This document shows, piece by piece, positions 7,384 through 15,890 of a stretch of DNA of 32,689 bases (its first letter is position 1; every line of letters begins with the position of its first letter). The stretch spans positions 1 through 32,689 of the forward strand of contig DATFWQ010000191.1 in NCBI GenBank assembly GCA_035259145.1. Reading direction: 5' to 3'. Position numbers and translations under genes: made by a program. Below the pieces are notes generated by a model. It was not told the origin of the DNA. It saw nothing but the letters and a program-made list of their open reading frames with translations, and did not search any database. This stretch comes from CF-161 sp035259145. GTDB lineage: Bacteria; Chloroflexota; Dormibacteria; Dormibacterales; Dormibacteraceae.

Positions 7384-8595
7384 CTACTGAGGCGCCACCA
7401 GCGTCAGGGCTCGGTTGAGCTGCGCGTCGGCGGCGTGTCCCCGAGCCGGATTGACCGGGTCGTACATGCTCAGCTTGTCGGGCAAGCTGACCGCAGCATC
7501 AGGCGTCAGGCCCTTCTTGTCGATCGACTGCCCGTTGGGCAAGAACCAGTGGCCCACCGTCAGGTGCAGGTCTCCCCCATCGCTCAGCTGATAGTCGACC
7601 TGGACCGAGCCTTTGCCAAACGTCTTGACCCCGACCAGGTGTGCTCGACTGCGGGCCTGGAGCGCCCCGGCCACGATCTCGGACGCCGATGCCGTGTTCT
7701 CGTTGACGAGGACCACCAACGGCAGCGTGGCAGCAGGGTGGTTGCCGTCCACGTTCGTCTTCACGACGCGCCCATCACGCCCGCGCTGCTCGAAGGCTTC
7801 GCCGCTCTCGACAAAGCGGCTGATCACAGCCCTCGCCTTGTCGATGAAGCCCCCGCCGTTGTCGCGCAGGTCCAGCACCACAGCCCTGGCACCGGGCAAG
7901 CCCACGCCCAGCTCGTCGTCGAACTCACGTTGAGTGCTGTCCCCGAACTGATAGATGCGCATGTAAAGGGCGCCGTCCTCCAGTCGCAGCGATTGCACCG
8001 TTGGACTCTGGAAGTTGCCACGCGTAACCTGCACATCCAGTTCGGCGCCACCCCGGCTCACATGTAGCGTGACGGCCGTCCCAGCCGCTCCACGGATCAG
8101 CGCAGCGGTCTGATCCTGGGACAGGTTGTGCGTGTCGGTGCCGTTGATCGCCTGGATGAGATCGCCGGTCTTGAGGCCGGCCCGGAGCGCTGGCGAGTTT
8201 GGCAGCACGCTGGCAACCACGGGATAGCCGTCCTTGAAGTTGACGGTGATGCCGATCATCCCGGAATGGCGGCCGGCGTACTGCTCCTTCTGGGCACGGA
8301 AATCCTCCGCGCTGAGGTACTGGGTATACGGATCGCCCAGGGCCTGGACCATTCCCCGCACGCTGCCGGCAGACAGCTTTCCGAAGTCGACGTGGGAGTC
8401 GTAGTAGTTGGCCTCGATCACCCGGAGCGCCTGGTCGGACGTGGCCCGGTCGAGCTGAGCCCGAGGCTGTGCACCTAGATGCAGCACCGGTACGTACTCT
8501 GGATAGCTCTGGTCTACATACAGGCCCGCAGCGAAGACGGCAAACAGCACTGCGAGGCCGCCCAGGCCGAGCAGCCCCCGTCGAAGCAGAATCAC
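7384..8595 (-). CDS. ctpA: Carboxyl-terminal processing protease (S41 family)
   Basis: This 403-residue membrane-anchored serine protease cleaves proteins from their C-termini outside the cytoplasmic membrane. One N-terminal transmembrane anchor lies at residues 6-27. A short helical cap follows, then a PDZ domain (about 110-190, SGMIGITVNF...PNSPALRAGLKTGDLIQAING). The S41 domain has catalytic S303 (NENTASASEI) and K328 (TFGKGSVQ); their spacing of 25 residues is the family norm. The GTG start overlaps the stop of the upstream M23 hydrolase gene as GTGA, so the two are probably translationally coupled. The neighbourhood suggests it processes or degrades the FtsEX-linked hydrolase. It is complete, and the family assignment is secure. 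Confidence 0.93.
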   Translation of the reverse strand: MILLRRGLLGLGGLAVLFAVFAAGLYVDQSYPEYVPVLHLGAQPRAQLDRATSDQALRVIEANYYDSHVDFGKLSAGSVRGMVQALGDPYTQYLSAEDFRAQKEQYAGRHSGMIGITVNFKDGYPVVASVLPNSPALRAGLKTGDLIQAINGTDTHNLSQDQTAALIRGAAGTAVTLHVSRGGAELDVQVTRGNFQSPTVQSLRLEDGALYMRIYQFGDSTQREFDDELGVGLPGARAVVLDLRDNGGGFIDKARAVISRFVESGEAFEQRGRDGRVVKTNVDGNHPAATLPLVVLVNENTASASEIVAGALQARSRAHLVGVKTFGKGSVQVDYQLSDGGDLHLTVGHWFLPNGQSIDKKGLTPDAAVSLPDKLSMYDPVNPARGHAADAQLNRALTLVAPQ

Positions 8596-9788
8596 GAGAG
8601 ATAGCTAAGCGGATTCTGCCAGGCGCCGTTGTAATCAACTCCAAAATGCAGGTGCGGGCCGGTGGAGTAGCCGGTGGAGCCTTCTGCCCCGATGGGCTGG
8701 CCTCGCCGGACCGCCTGGCCCACGGATACATAGATGGCTGAAAGGTGCGCGTAGATCGTCGTGTACCCGTTGCCGTGTGTGATCAGCACATAGTTGCCGT
8801 AGCCGCAGCAGGGGTTCCAGGTCACTAACGAGACGATGCCCGCGTCCGCGGCTCCGATCGAAGTGCCGTAAGAGGCCCCGATGTCGATCCCTTCGTGGAT
8901 GTGACGGGTGGGGCAGCTCGGGTCGTACGGCTCGCCTAGAAGGTCCGTGCAGCCGAAGGGCTGGGTGATCGGACCGCGCTCCGGCCACCCGAAGCGACCG
9001 GTGCCACCCCCGACATTTCGCGCCTGGGCGTCGAACTGCGCCTGGAGCTGAGAGACCAGGGCGTCGATTCGCGCCTTCTCGGCTTCCAGCTCCTTGCGCT
9101 GGCCCTCGAGCTGGGCCTCAAGCTGGTGATAGTAGTCCAGGGCCTGCTGCTGGGCCGCCTTGGTGCGCTCGACCTGAGCCTCCTCATCCTGCTGCTGCTT
9201 GAGCAGAGCAGCCTGCTGGTCATGCTCTCCCTGCAGCTTCTGCCGCAACTGCTTGATCTGGTCGCGCTCCTGGCGCAGGTTGTCGACCAGCCGCTGGTCA
9301 CTCCGGATGATGTCCTGCATGATCACCAGCCGGTCAACCATCTCGGTGAAGCTGCGGGAGGTGACCACCAGCTCCATGTAGTCGACCGAGCCGTGCTTGT
9401 CCATCGCTCGTACGCGCTGTGCCAGGAGCCCCTGCCTGACCTGAAGGTGCGCCTCCCGGCGGGCGATCTCAGCCTCCGTCAGACGGATCTGGCGCTCGGT
9501 CTCCCGCAGCTTAGCCTGCGTCTGTGCGATTTTGGCCTGCTGTGCCGCGATCTGGGCTTTCAGCTCGTTGATGTAGGCCAGCGTCTGGCTTGCTTTCTGC
9601 TGGGCGTCGGCCAGGCTCTGCTGGATGTCCTGAAGTCTGCGGCCGGTGTCCGCCTGGTTCTGCTTGGCATTCTGGAGCTGCTGGCAGACCGTGTCATTCG
9701 GTGCACAATCGCCGCCCGCCACCGGTGTGGGTGCGAGGCAGATCACCAGCAGTGTCAATCCGCCTGCCAGCGGGATGCGCTGGAACAC
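8592..9788 (-). CDS. Coiled-coil M23 peptidoglycan hydrolase (EnvC-like, FtsEX-linked)
   Basis: This 398-residue exported protein has a signal peptide (residues 1-25, cleavage near PVAGG). A long coiled coil rich in Gln, Glu and Lys (about 35-255) follows, then a C-terminal LytM/M23 domain (about 265-398). Metal and catalytic residues are all present: H298 and D302 (HEGID), H348 (YAHLS) and H379/H381 (HLHFG). Unlike E. coli EnvC, whose LytM domain is degenerate, this one should cut peptide cross-links itself. Cysteines 280 and 292 flank the first active-site loop and C327/C328 form an adjacent pair. It lies 3 bases after ftsX and overlaps ctpA, pointing to activation by FtsEX at division. The start codon is GTG. 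Confidence 0.92.
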   Translation of the reverse strand: MFQRIPLAGGLTLLVICLAPTPVAGGDCAPNDTVCQQLQNAKQNQADTGRRLQDIQQSLADAQQKASQTLAYINELKAQIAAQQAKIAQTQAKLRETERQIRLTEAEIARREAHLQVRQGLLAQRVRAMDKHGSVDYMELVVTSRSFTEMVDRLVIMQDIIRSDQRLVDNLRQERDQIKQLRQKLQGEHDQQAALLKQQQDEEAQVERTKAAQQQALDYYHQLEAQLEGQRKELEAEKARIDALVSQLQAQFDAQARNVGGGTGRFGWPERGPITQPFGCTDLLGEPYDPSCPTRHIHEGIDIGASYGTSIGAADAGIVSLVTWNPCCGYGNYVLITHGNGYTTIYAHLSAIYVSVGQAVRRGQPIGAEGSTGYSTGPHLHFGVDYNGAWQNPLSYLS

Positions 9789-9791
9789 CTT

Positions 9792-10688
9792 CTAGAGCCT
9801 CACGAACCGGCGGACCCCGACGTAGCTGCCCAGGGCGCCAAGTGCGGCGCCCGCGACCAGCAGGTCCTGGGCCAGCACGTGCACGAAGCGCGGGTCGTAC
9901 GAGAGCGGCAGGAAGAACAGCTCTGCGCGAAAGCGCTCGACGAACGGGCGGTAGGCGGCCAGCAGCAATCCGAGCGCCAGCGACGCGGCGATCACGCCAG
10001 TCATCACGCCTTCCACTACGAACGGTCCCCTCACGAACCACTCCGTGGCGCCGACCAGCTTCATGAGCTCGATCTCCTGTCTGCGGTGGTAGACGGCTGT
10101 TCGGATCGTGTTCATCACGATCACCACAGAGGCCACCGTCAGGACCGCCAGCATGCCAAGGCCGGCAATCGTGAGCCAGGTCGAGAGCCGGAGCATGTTG
10201 GTGATGAAGTCACCCTTGTAGTCCGTCGGGTCCGTGCGGTCCACACCACGCCACTGCCTCGCCAGTGCATCGATCCTCTTGACGTCGTCCAGACGGGCGA
10301 CTTTGACCTCGATTTTGGCCGGAAGCGGGTTCCCCTCGATCTGCTCGATGAGCTGCTGGTTGCGGGGATCGGATGCAAAGCTCTTCAGCTCCTCTTCCTT
10401 CGTGACGAAGTGCACGCTGACCACTTCGGGGCGTGCCTGCAGCTGGCCTTCGAAGTCGTAAACGCTCGCCAGCGGCGTCTTGTCGGCGACGCTGATCGTC
10501 AGCACGCTTACCCGATGCCTGTACGAATCCAGCACCTGGCCCAGTGCGTGGCCGAGCAGGAGACTGGTCCCGGCCAGTATCAGGATCAGCGCAATCGACA
10601 CCACAGCCGCCACGCTCACGGCGAGGTTGCGCCAGAAGTTCTGCCAGGCGCTACCGAAGGCGAACAGCAGCTGCCGGAAGAGCTTCAT
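9792..10688 (-). CDS. ftsX: Cell-division permease-like protein FtsX
   Basis: This 298-residue membrane subunit of the FtsEX complex transmits ATP hydrolysis by FtsE to a periplasmic or cell-wall hydrolase. It has an N-terminal cytoplasmic segment and a first transmembrane helix (about 24-46). A large extracellular domain follows (about 50-165; PEVVSVHFVTKEEEL...), then three C-terminal helices (about 170-195, 225-245 and 265-290) with the conserved RRQEIELMKLVGAT loop before the third. Its start lies inside the end of ftsE (38-bp overlap), and the hydrolase gene follows 3 bases after its stop. This is the standard order. Confidence 0.95.
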   Translation of the reverse strand: MKLFRQLLFAFGSAWQNFWRNLAVSVAAVVSIALILILAGTSLLLGHALGQVLDSYRHRVSVLTISVADKTPLASVYDFEGQLQARPEVVSVHFVTKEEELKSFASDPRNQQLIEQIEGNPLPAKIEVKVARLDDVKRIDALARQWRGVDRTDPTDYKGDFITNMLRLSTWLTIAGLGMLAVLTVASVVIVMNTIRTAVYHRRQEIELMKLVGATEWFVRGPFVVEGVMTGVIAASLALGLLLAAYRPFVERFRAELFFLPLSYDPRFVHVLAQDLLVAGAALGALGSYVGVRRFVRL

Positions 10689-11394
10689 GGTATGTCCCGT
10701 AGCGATCGTCGCGGATTATCTGACCACGCTCGATTGCGACTACCCGGCGGCGCATCACGTCCACGATCTCGCGGTTATGCGTGGCCATAACGACGGTCAC
10801 GCCCGCGGCGTTGATGCGCAAGAAGATCTGCATGATCTCCCAGGCGGTCGCAGGGTCAAGGTTGCCGGTGGGCTCGTCTGCGATGAAGAGGCGGGGCCGG
10901 TGAACGAGAGCGCGCGCGATCGCAACCCGCTGCTGCTCGCCGCCTGACAGCTCATTCGGGTAGCTCCGCTCCATCCCCGCCAGCCCGACCGTCTCCAGCG
11001 CGGCCCCGGCCTGGTGTGCGATCACCCGCCGTGATTCACCCAGAGCCTGGAGCGCGAAGGCCACGTTCTCGTGGACGGTCATTCGCGGCAGCAGCTTGAA
11101 GTCCTGGAACACCAGCCCAATCTGGCGCCTGAACTGCGGGAGGCGCCGCCGGCGGAGACTGCGCAGCTCCTGGCCGTGGACGAAGAGCCGGCCTCGAGTC
11201 GGCTTCTCTTCCCGGATCAGCAGGCGAACAAGGCTTGACTTTCCCGCTCCCGATGCGCCGACCAGGAACAGGAAGTCCCCCTCTGGCACGGTGAGGCAGA
11301 TGTCCCGAAGGGCGTCTGTGCCATTCGGATAGGTCTTCCAAACGTGCTGGAAGCTGATGACAGGCCGGCTGTTGAACTCAGGCGCTATGAGCAT
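10651..11394 (-). CDS. ftsE: Cell-division ATP-binding protein FtsE
   Basis: This 247-residue ABC ATPase partners FtsX. From the ATG at 11394 (MLIAPEFNSRPVISFQHVW) it shows Walker A GASGAGKSS, the Q-loop LVFQDFKLL, the ABC signature LSGGEQQRV, Walker B LFIADEPTGNLD and the H-loop ATHNRE. The frame is open 17 codons further upstream to 11445, but that extension does not resemble the family. The last 38 bases overlap ftsX. A promoter-like sequence lies 66 bases upstream, so ftsE probably heads the ftsE-ftsX-hydrolase-ctpA operon. Confidence 0.95.
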   Translation of the reverse strand: MLIAPEFNSRPVISFQHVWKTYPNGTDALRDICLTVPEGDFLFLVGASGAGKSSLVRLLIREEKPTRGRLFVHGQELRSLRRRRLPQFRRQIGLVFQDFKLLPRMTVHENVAFALQALGESRRVIAHQAGAALETVGLAGMERSYPNELSGGEQQRVAIARALVHRPRLFIADEPTGNLDPATAWEIMQIFLRINAAGVTVVMATHNREIVDVMRRRVVAIERGQIIRDDRYGTYHEALPAAAVRLR

Positions 11395-11459
11395 GTGTTG
11401 CTGTGAGGCTGAGTGCGACGTTGTGCTGCGCTGTCGGCGCCCCACACTACCCCCGTCCG

Positions 11460-11489
11460 AGTCTATCCAGACACGACGGCTCAGGTCAA
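11460..11489 (-). promoter_or_regulatory. Sigma70-like promoter upstream of ftsE
   Basis: On the minus strand TTGACC (11489-11484) and TAGACT (11465-11460) are 18 bases apart, between the prfB stop and the ftsE start. The predicted leader is about 58 bases. This would separate the division operon from prfB/secA. Confidence 0.5.
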
Positions 11490-11538
11490 TCCCGGGCGCC
11501 GATCGAGACTTTGTTTGAGCCCCTCCTCCCGCTCAGCG

Positions 11539-12685
11539 TCAGGAGGCAGCCGAGCGCTCGCCCAGGCGCCAGCGCAGCCAGCCTTCGATAAAGGGCTCCA
11601 GTCCTCCATCCAGGACTGCTTGCACGTTGCCCATCTCGACCCCTGTCCTCACGTCCTTGACCAGGGTGTACGGCTGCATCACGTAGTTGCGGATCTGGCT
11701 GCCGAACTCGGCAGGCATGACGTCACCTCGCAGCTCCTCTCGTCTCCGCGCGGCATCTTCCTGCTGATGCTGGAAGAGCCTTGCCCTGAGGACCTTCATC
11801 GCGATCTCGCGGTTCTTGATCTGTGAGCGCTCGTTCTGGCACTGGACCACGATCCCGGTCGGGAGGTGTGTGATGCGAACAGCGGAGTCGGTCTTGTTGA
11901 CGTGCTGGCCGCCGGCGCCCGTCGACCTGTAGGTGTCGATGCGAAGGTCGTCCTGGTTGATCTCCAGGTCCGCCTCTTCCGCCTCGTCCAGCTCGGGCAT
12001 TACCTCGACAAGGGCAAATGACGTGTGCCGGCGATGATTCTGGTCAAAGGGCGAGATCCGGACCAGGCGGTGCACGCCGTGCTCAGAACGCAGCAGACCG
12101 TACGCACGGCGACCGCGGAAGATCACGGTGGCTCCTTTCAGGCCAGCTTCCTCTCCCGCAGCGGTGTCCAGCAGCTCGGTGTCGCAGCCGGGACGGAGTA
12201 TGGACACCTCGTGCGGCGACGGTGTGGCCCACTTGGTGTACATGCGCAGAAGGATCTCGACCCAATCCTGAGCGTCAACGCCGCCCTGGCCCACTGTGAT
12301 GCTCATGACCGCGTTGTGGTTGGCGTATGGGTCCGCGAAGAGGAGGTCGAGCTCACGCTGGTGGAGCTCACGCTCAAGCGCCATCTGCTCCTGTTGCACC
12401 TGGCCCGCGAGCTCCGCGTCGGCGTCGACGAGCTGCTCCAGCTCCAACAGGTCGCGAGCGTGCCTCTCCAGGCGCTCCCAGGAGTCGACTTCGTCCCGGT
12501 TCTCAGAAGCTTCCCTGGCCATTCGACCAGCACTGACCGGATCGTCCCAGACCCCGGGCTCAGCCAGCTTCTTCTCTAGCTCGGCCCCGCGCTGCTCCTT
12601 GCTGGGGAGGTCAAAGATGCTCCTTCAGCTCTAGGATGCGTCGGAGCAGCTCCGCAGGACTGCGCGTAACGGTCTTAACGTCCAT
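11539..12685 (-). CDS. prfB: Peptide chain release factor 2, with programmed +1 frameshift
   Basis: RF2 recognises UAA and UGA stop codons and releases the finished protein. The gene is in two frames. ATG at 12685 starts 24 codons (MDVKTVTRSPAELLRR...KEHL) ending at an in-frame TGA (12613-12611). The ribosome must slip +1 at CTT-TGA-C to continue as DLPSKEQRGAELEKKL and on to the stop at 11539, for about 381 residues in total. An AAGGAG sits three bases before the CTT slip codon, with the same spacing as in E. coli prfB. Downstream are the stop-recognition SPF motif (RISPFDQNHRRH) and the catalytic GGQ loop (STGAGGQHVNK). The gene follows secA by 14 bp. Annotation that ignores the shift would lose the N-terminus. 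Confidence 0.96.
12610..12622 (-). promoter_or_regulatory. prfB recoding site (internal Shine-Dalgarno plus CTTTGAC)
   Basis: The minus-strand order is AAGGAG, CAT, CTT, TGA, C. The internal Shine-Dalgarno, the slippery Leu codon and the slow UGA followed by C form the classical RF2 autoregulatory frameshift site: low RF2 lets the ribosome pause at UGA and slip +1. Confidence 0.93.
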
Positions 12686-12699
12686 CTCTTGCCGCCCGA

Positions 12700-15303
12700 T
12701 CATCTCCCGTGGCAGCGCTTGTACTTTCGGCCAGAACCACACCAGCAGGGATCATTGCGGCCGATCTTACCGGTGCTTGCGCCGGCGCCGACAGGTTCGG
12801 CCGGCCCGGCTCCTCTGCGAGGCCCGTGGCCGTTGGGCCGTCGTCCATCCAGCGTCGAACGCGGCTGGGGAGGTGGCTCCTCGCGCATGAACTGAACGTG
12901 GAACATCCTGGTCACGATGTCGGCCTGGATGTTCGCAGTCAGCTCACCGAACATCTTGAAGGCCTCGTTCTTGTACTCGACGAGGGGATCGCGCTGACCG
13001 TACGCGTGGAGCCCGATCCCCTCCCTGAAGTGCTCCATCTGGGTCAGGTAGTCGATCCACTTCTGGTCGATGGTTTGCAGCATGATGAAGCGCTCGAGGC
13101 CCCGGAACCACTCGTCGTTGGCGGCCTGCTGCTCTTTCGCCTCGTAGGCCTGAACAGCTGCGTCGTTCAGGAGTGTGACGACCGCCTCCCGACCTCTGCG
13201 GATCGTTTCGTCGGGGATCGTCTCTCCTTCGCTGATCGGAAAGTAGTGCCGCAGGTAGGTCACGAGCCCCTCGATGTCCCAGTTTTCAGGATGGCGCCCT
13301 TCGCAGTGGGCTTCGACACCCTGTTCGATGATGTCCCGCGTGTAGTCGAGGATGTTCTGGCGCGTGTCGGCCTCTTCGAGGACCTTCTGACGCTCCTCAT
13401 AGATGATCGCGCGCTGCTTGTTCATCACGTCGTCGTACTCGACGACGTGCTTGCGCGTGTCGAAGTTCATGCCCTCGACTTTCTTTTGGGCGTTCTCGAT
13501 CGAGCCGGCGACCCACTTGTGCTCGATCGGTTCGACCTCAAGCCTGTCCATGAGCGAGCCGATGCGATCCGCGGCGGGGCCGAATATCCGCATCAGATCA
13601 TCCTCAAGCGAGATGTAGAAGCGGCTGGACCCGGGGTCTCCCTGGCGCCCAGCGCGGCCCCTGAGCTGGTTGTCGATTCGCCGGCTCTCGTGTCGCTCGG
13701 TGCCGATGATGTGGAGGCCGCCGTTCTGGGCTACGCCCTCACCGAGGACGATGTCGGTGCCGCGGCCGGCCATGTTGGTCGCGATCGTGACCGCACCCGG
13801 CTGGCCGGCTTCAGCCACGATCGCGGCTTCGCGTTCGTGCTGCTTGGCATTCAGAACGTTGTGCGCGATGCCCCGCTTTTCGAGCATCCTCGACAGACGC
13901 TCGGATTTATCGACCGAGATCGTGCCGACCAGGACCGGGCGGCTCTGCTTGTTCATTTCAACAATCTCGTCGATTACAGCGCTGAATTTGGACTGCTCGG
14001 TCTTGTAGATCACGTCCGCGGCGTCGGCTCGCCGCATCGGCCGGTGCGTCGGTATCTCGACGACTTCCAGGCCATATATCTTGTGGAACTCCTCAGCCTC
14101 CGTCAGGGCCGTACCCGTCATGCCGGCGAGCCTTTCGTACAGGCGGAAGTAGTTCTGCAGTGTGATCGTCGCCTGGGTCTTCATCTCCTGCTGCACCTTG
14201 AGGCCCTCTTTCGCCTCGATTGCCTGGTGCAGGCCGTCCGACCAGCGTCGTCCGGGCATCGTCCGGCCCGTGAACTCGTCGATGATCACCGCTTCGCCGT
14301 TCCTAACAAGGTAGTGCGTGTCGCGGTGGAACAGCGCTCTGGCTTTGAGCGCCTGGTTGATCTGGTGTGCCTCGATGACGTGCTCCAGGTCGTAGATGTT
14401 CTTGATGCCGGCCATGCGCTGCATCTTGCCGATGCCTTCTTCAGTCAGCGAGGCGGACTTGTACTTTTCCTCGACGATGTAGTCGACATCTTTTTCGAGC
14501 CGCGCGGCATAGCGGGAGAATTCGTAGTACTTGTCCGTCGACTCCTCCGACGGCCCGGAGATGATGTGCGGCGTGCGCGCCTCGTCGATGAGGATAGAGT
14601 CGACCTCGTCCACGATCGCGTAGTAAAGATCGCGCTGCGCGCGCTGACTCAGATCCCGGGCAAGGTTGTCTCGCAGGTAGTCGAAGCCAAACTGGGCGTT
14701 CGTGCCGTAGGTGATGTCGCAGCGATATGCCTCTGCCCGAGGTACCGGCCGCAGATGCTGGAGTCGCCAGTCGGGATGCGTCTCGTCCAGGTATTCCGGA
14801 TCGAACACGAACGAACCGTCGGGTTGGCTGGGATCCCCGACCACCACGCCAACGCTCAGGCCGAGCAGGTGATAGAGCGGGCCCATCCAACCGGCGTCGC
14901 GGCGACCCAGGTAGTCGTTGACGGTGACAAGGTGGGCGCCACGGCCGAGCAACGCGTTCAGAACCAGCGGCAGGGTGGCGACGAGGGTCTTGCCCTCGCC
15001 CGTCTTCATTTCTGCGATCTTGCCGTGGTGAAGCACGATGCCTCCCACGAGCTGGACATCGAAGTGGCGCATGCGGATAGCACGCACACTCGCTTCGCGG
15101 GTCAGAGCGAACGATTCGATCAGCAGCCTTTCCAGGTCATCGCCGGCTGCTGCTCTCCTGCGAAGGTCATCGGTGTGCGCACGAAGCTCTTGATCGCCGA
15201 GAGCCTTCAGGCCCGGCTCGAGCTCGCCGATGGCGGCCACCGTGCGCAGGTGGTGTTTGACCTCACGCGCGTTGGGGTCTAGCAGATTTGTGAGGCGGGC
15301 CAT
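12700..15303 (-). CDS. secA: Protein translocase ATPase SecA
   Basis: This 867-residue motor drives preproteins through SecYEG. Visible elements are the N-terminal helicase domain with Walker A TGEGKT (residues 101-106), Walker B/DEAD-like IVDEVDSILIDEARTP, and the preprotein-crosslinking domain (YDLEHVIEAHQINQALKA). The second helicase domain has TNMAGRGTDI and QLRGRAGRQGDPGSS. The helical scaffold contains HVVEYDDVMNKQR. A C-terminal SEC-C zinc motif (NDPCWCGSGRKYKRCH) would bind SecB or ribosomes. The ATG overlaps the hpf stop as TAATG, so the two are coupled; prfB follows 14 bp later. Length and domain order are normal. Confidence 0.97.
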   Translation of the reverse strand: MARLTNLLDPNAREVKHHLRTVAAIGELEPGLKALGDQELRAHTDDLRRRAAAGDDLERLLIESFALTREASVRAIRMRHFDVQLVGGIVLHHGKIAEMKTGEGKTLVATLPLVLNALLGRGAHLVTVNDYLGRRDAGWMGPLYHLLGLSVGVVVGDPSQPDGSFVFDPEYLDETHPDWRLQHLRPVPRAEAYRCDITYGTNAQFGFDYLRDNLARDLSQRAQRDLYYAIVDEVDSILIDEARTPHIISGPSEESTDKYYEFSRYAARLEKDVDYIVEEKYKSASLTEEGIGKMQRMAGIKNIYDLEHVIEAHQINQALKARALFHRDTHYLVRNGEAVIIDEFTGRTMPGRRWSDGLHQAIEAKEGLKVQQEMKTQATITLQNYFRLYERLAGMTGTALTEAEEFHKIYGLEVVEIPTHRPMRRADAADVIYKTEQSKFSAVIDEIVEMNKQSRPVLVGTISVDKSERLSRMLEKRGIAHNVLNAKQHEREAAIVAEAGQPGAVTIATNMAGRGTDIVLGEGVAQNGGLHIIGTERHESRRIDNQLRGRAGRQGDPGSSRFYISLEDDLMRIFGPAADRIGSLMDRLEVEPIEHKWVAGSIENAQKKVEGMNFDTRKHVVEYDDVMNKQRAIIYEERQKVLEEADTRQNILDYTRDIIEQGVEAHCEGRHPENWDIEGLVTYLRHYFPISEGETIPDETIRRGREAVVTLLNDAAVQAYEAKEQQAANDEWFRGLERFIMLQTIDQKWIDYLTQMEHFREGIGLHAYGQRDPLVEYKNEAFKMFGELTANIQADIVTRMFHVQFMREEPPPQPRSTLDGRRPNGHGPRRGAGPAEPVGAGASTGKIGRNDPCWCGSGRKYKRCHGR

Positions 15304-15848
15304 TACTTCACCACCGGCTCGATGACCGTCAAACCGCCGTCAGGCCGGCGGAAGCACACGTTGACCATCCCGGACGTCTCGTCCAGAAAGACATAACACG
15401 GGTGGCGGCTCGACTCAAGGGCAGCCTCGGCCTCAGCCAGCGACTCCGGCTGAAGCTTGAGGCGGATGCGTTCGAGCTCAGGCAGCTCGGCGTCGTCGCT
15501 CTCCCCGTCTTCGGGAGTGGTCATCGCTGCCCGCTTCCGCTCCAGCTTGATCTTCTCCTTGAGCTTAACCACCTGGCGGTCGACCTTATCGAGCGCCAGG
15601 TCAAGCGCCGCGCGCGGGTCGGCCGCCTTCTCACTGGCGTGCGCCAGGGGATGCCGGCGGCCATGGGTGTGGACGGTGATCCATACCGAGCAGTCCGGAT
15701 TCGACCCGCGCCTCGACTCCCGTTCGAAGTCGACCTCCACGTCCACGATGCGGTCAAAGTGCCGGCTCAGCCGCGAAAGCCGGCTTTGCGCATAGCTGAC
15801 CAGCTGGTTGGACAGCCCATCGGTCCGGTCGTGCACCAGCACCCTCAC
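15303..15848 (-). CDS. hpf: Long-form ribosome hibernation promoting factor
   Basis: This 181-residue protein dimerises 70S ribosomes into inactive 100S particles in slow growth. The N-terminal S30AE/YfiA domain (about 1-100; HFDRIVDVEVDFE, DCSVWITVHTHGRR, DPRAALDLALDKVDRQVVKLKEK) is followed by an acidic linker. The C-terminal dimerisation domain (about 120-181; HPCYVFLDETSGMVNVCFRRPDGGLTVIEP) makes it the long form. The GTG start lies only 7 bases after a near-consensus -10 element, so the message is probably leaderless. The TAA stop overlaps secA. The hpf-secA-prfB arrangement recurs in many Gram-positive and Chloroflexota-like genomes. Confidence 0.94.
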   Translation of the reverse strand: MRVLVHDRTDGLSNQLVSYAQSRLSRLSRHFDRIVDVEVDFERESRRGSNPDCSVWITVHTHGRRHPLAHASEKAADPRAALDLALDKVDRQVVKLKEKIKLERKRAAMTTPEDGESDDAELPELERIRLKLQPESLAEAEAALESSRHPCYVFLDETSGMVNVCFRRPDGGLTVIEPVVK

Positions 15849-15854
15849 GGCACG

Positions 15855-15882
15855 ATCATACCCAGCCGCCCCGAAGCTCCAA
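15855..15882 (-). promoter_or_regulatory. Sigma70-like promoter for hpf-secA-prfB
   Basis: On the minus strand TTGGAG (15882-15877), a 16-base spacer and TATGAT (15860-15855) precede the GTG at 15848 by 7 bases. This predicts a transcript starting at or next to the start codon. Confidence 0.6.
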
Positions 15883-15890
15883 CCTGGTGC

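Noticed and set aside
9126..10790. 554-codon plus-strand frame opposite the M23 hydrolase and ftsX
   Set aside because: It is the antisense of two clear genes; the Leu/Gln-rich start is the complement of the coiled coil.
12709..15282. 857-codon open frame on the plus strand opposite secA
   Set aside because: It mirrors secA in a GC-rich genome where antisense frames stay open. The translation resembles no protein family, whereas secA has every expected motif.
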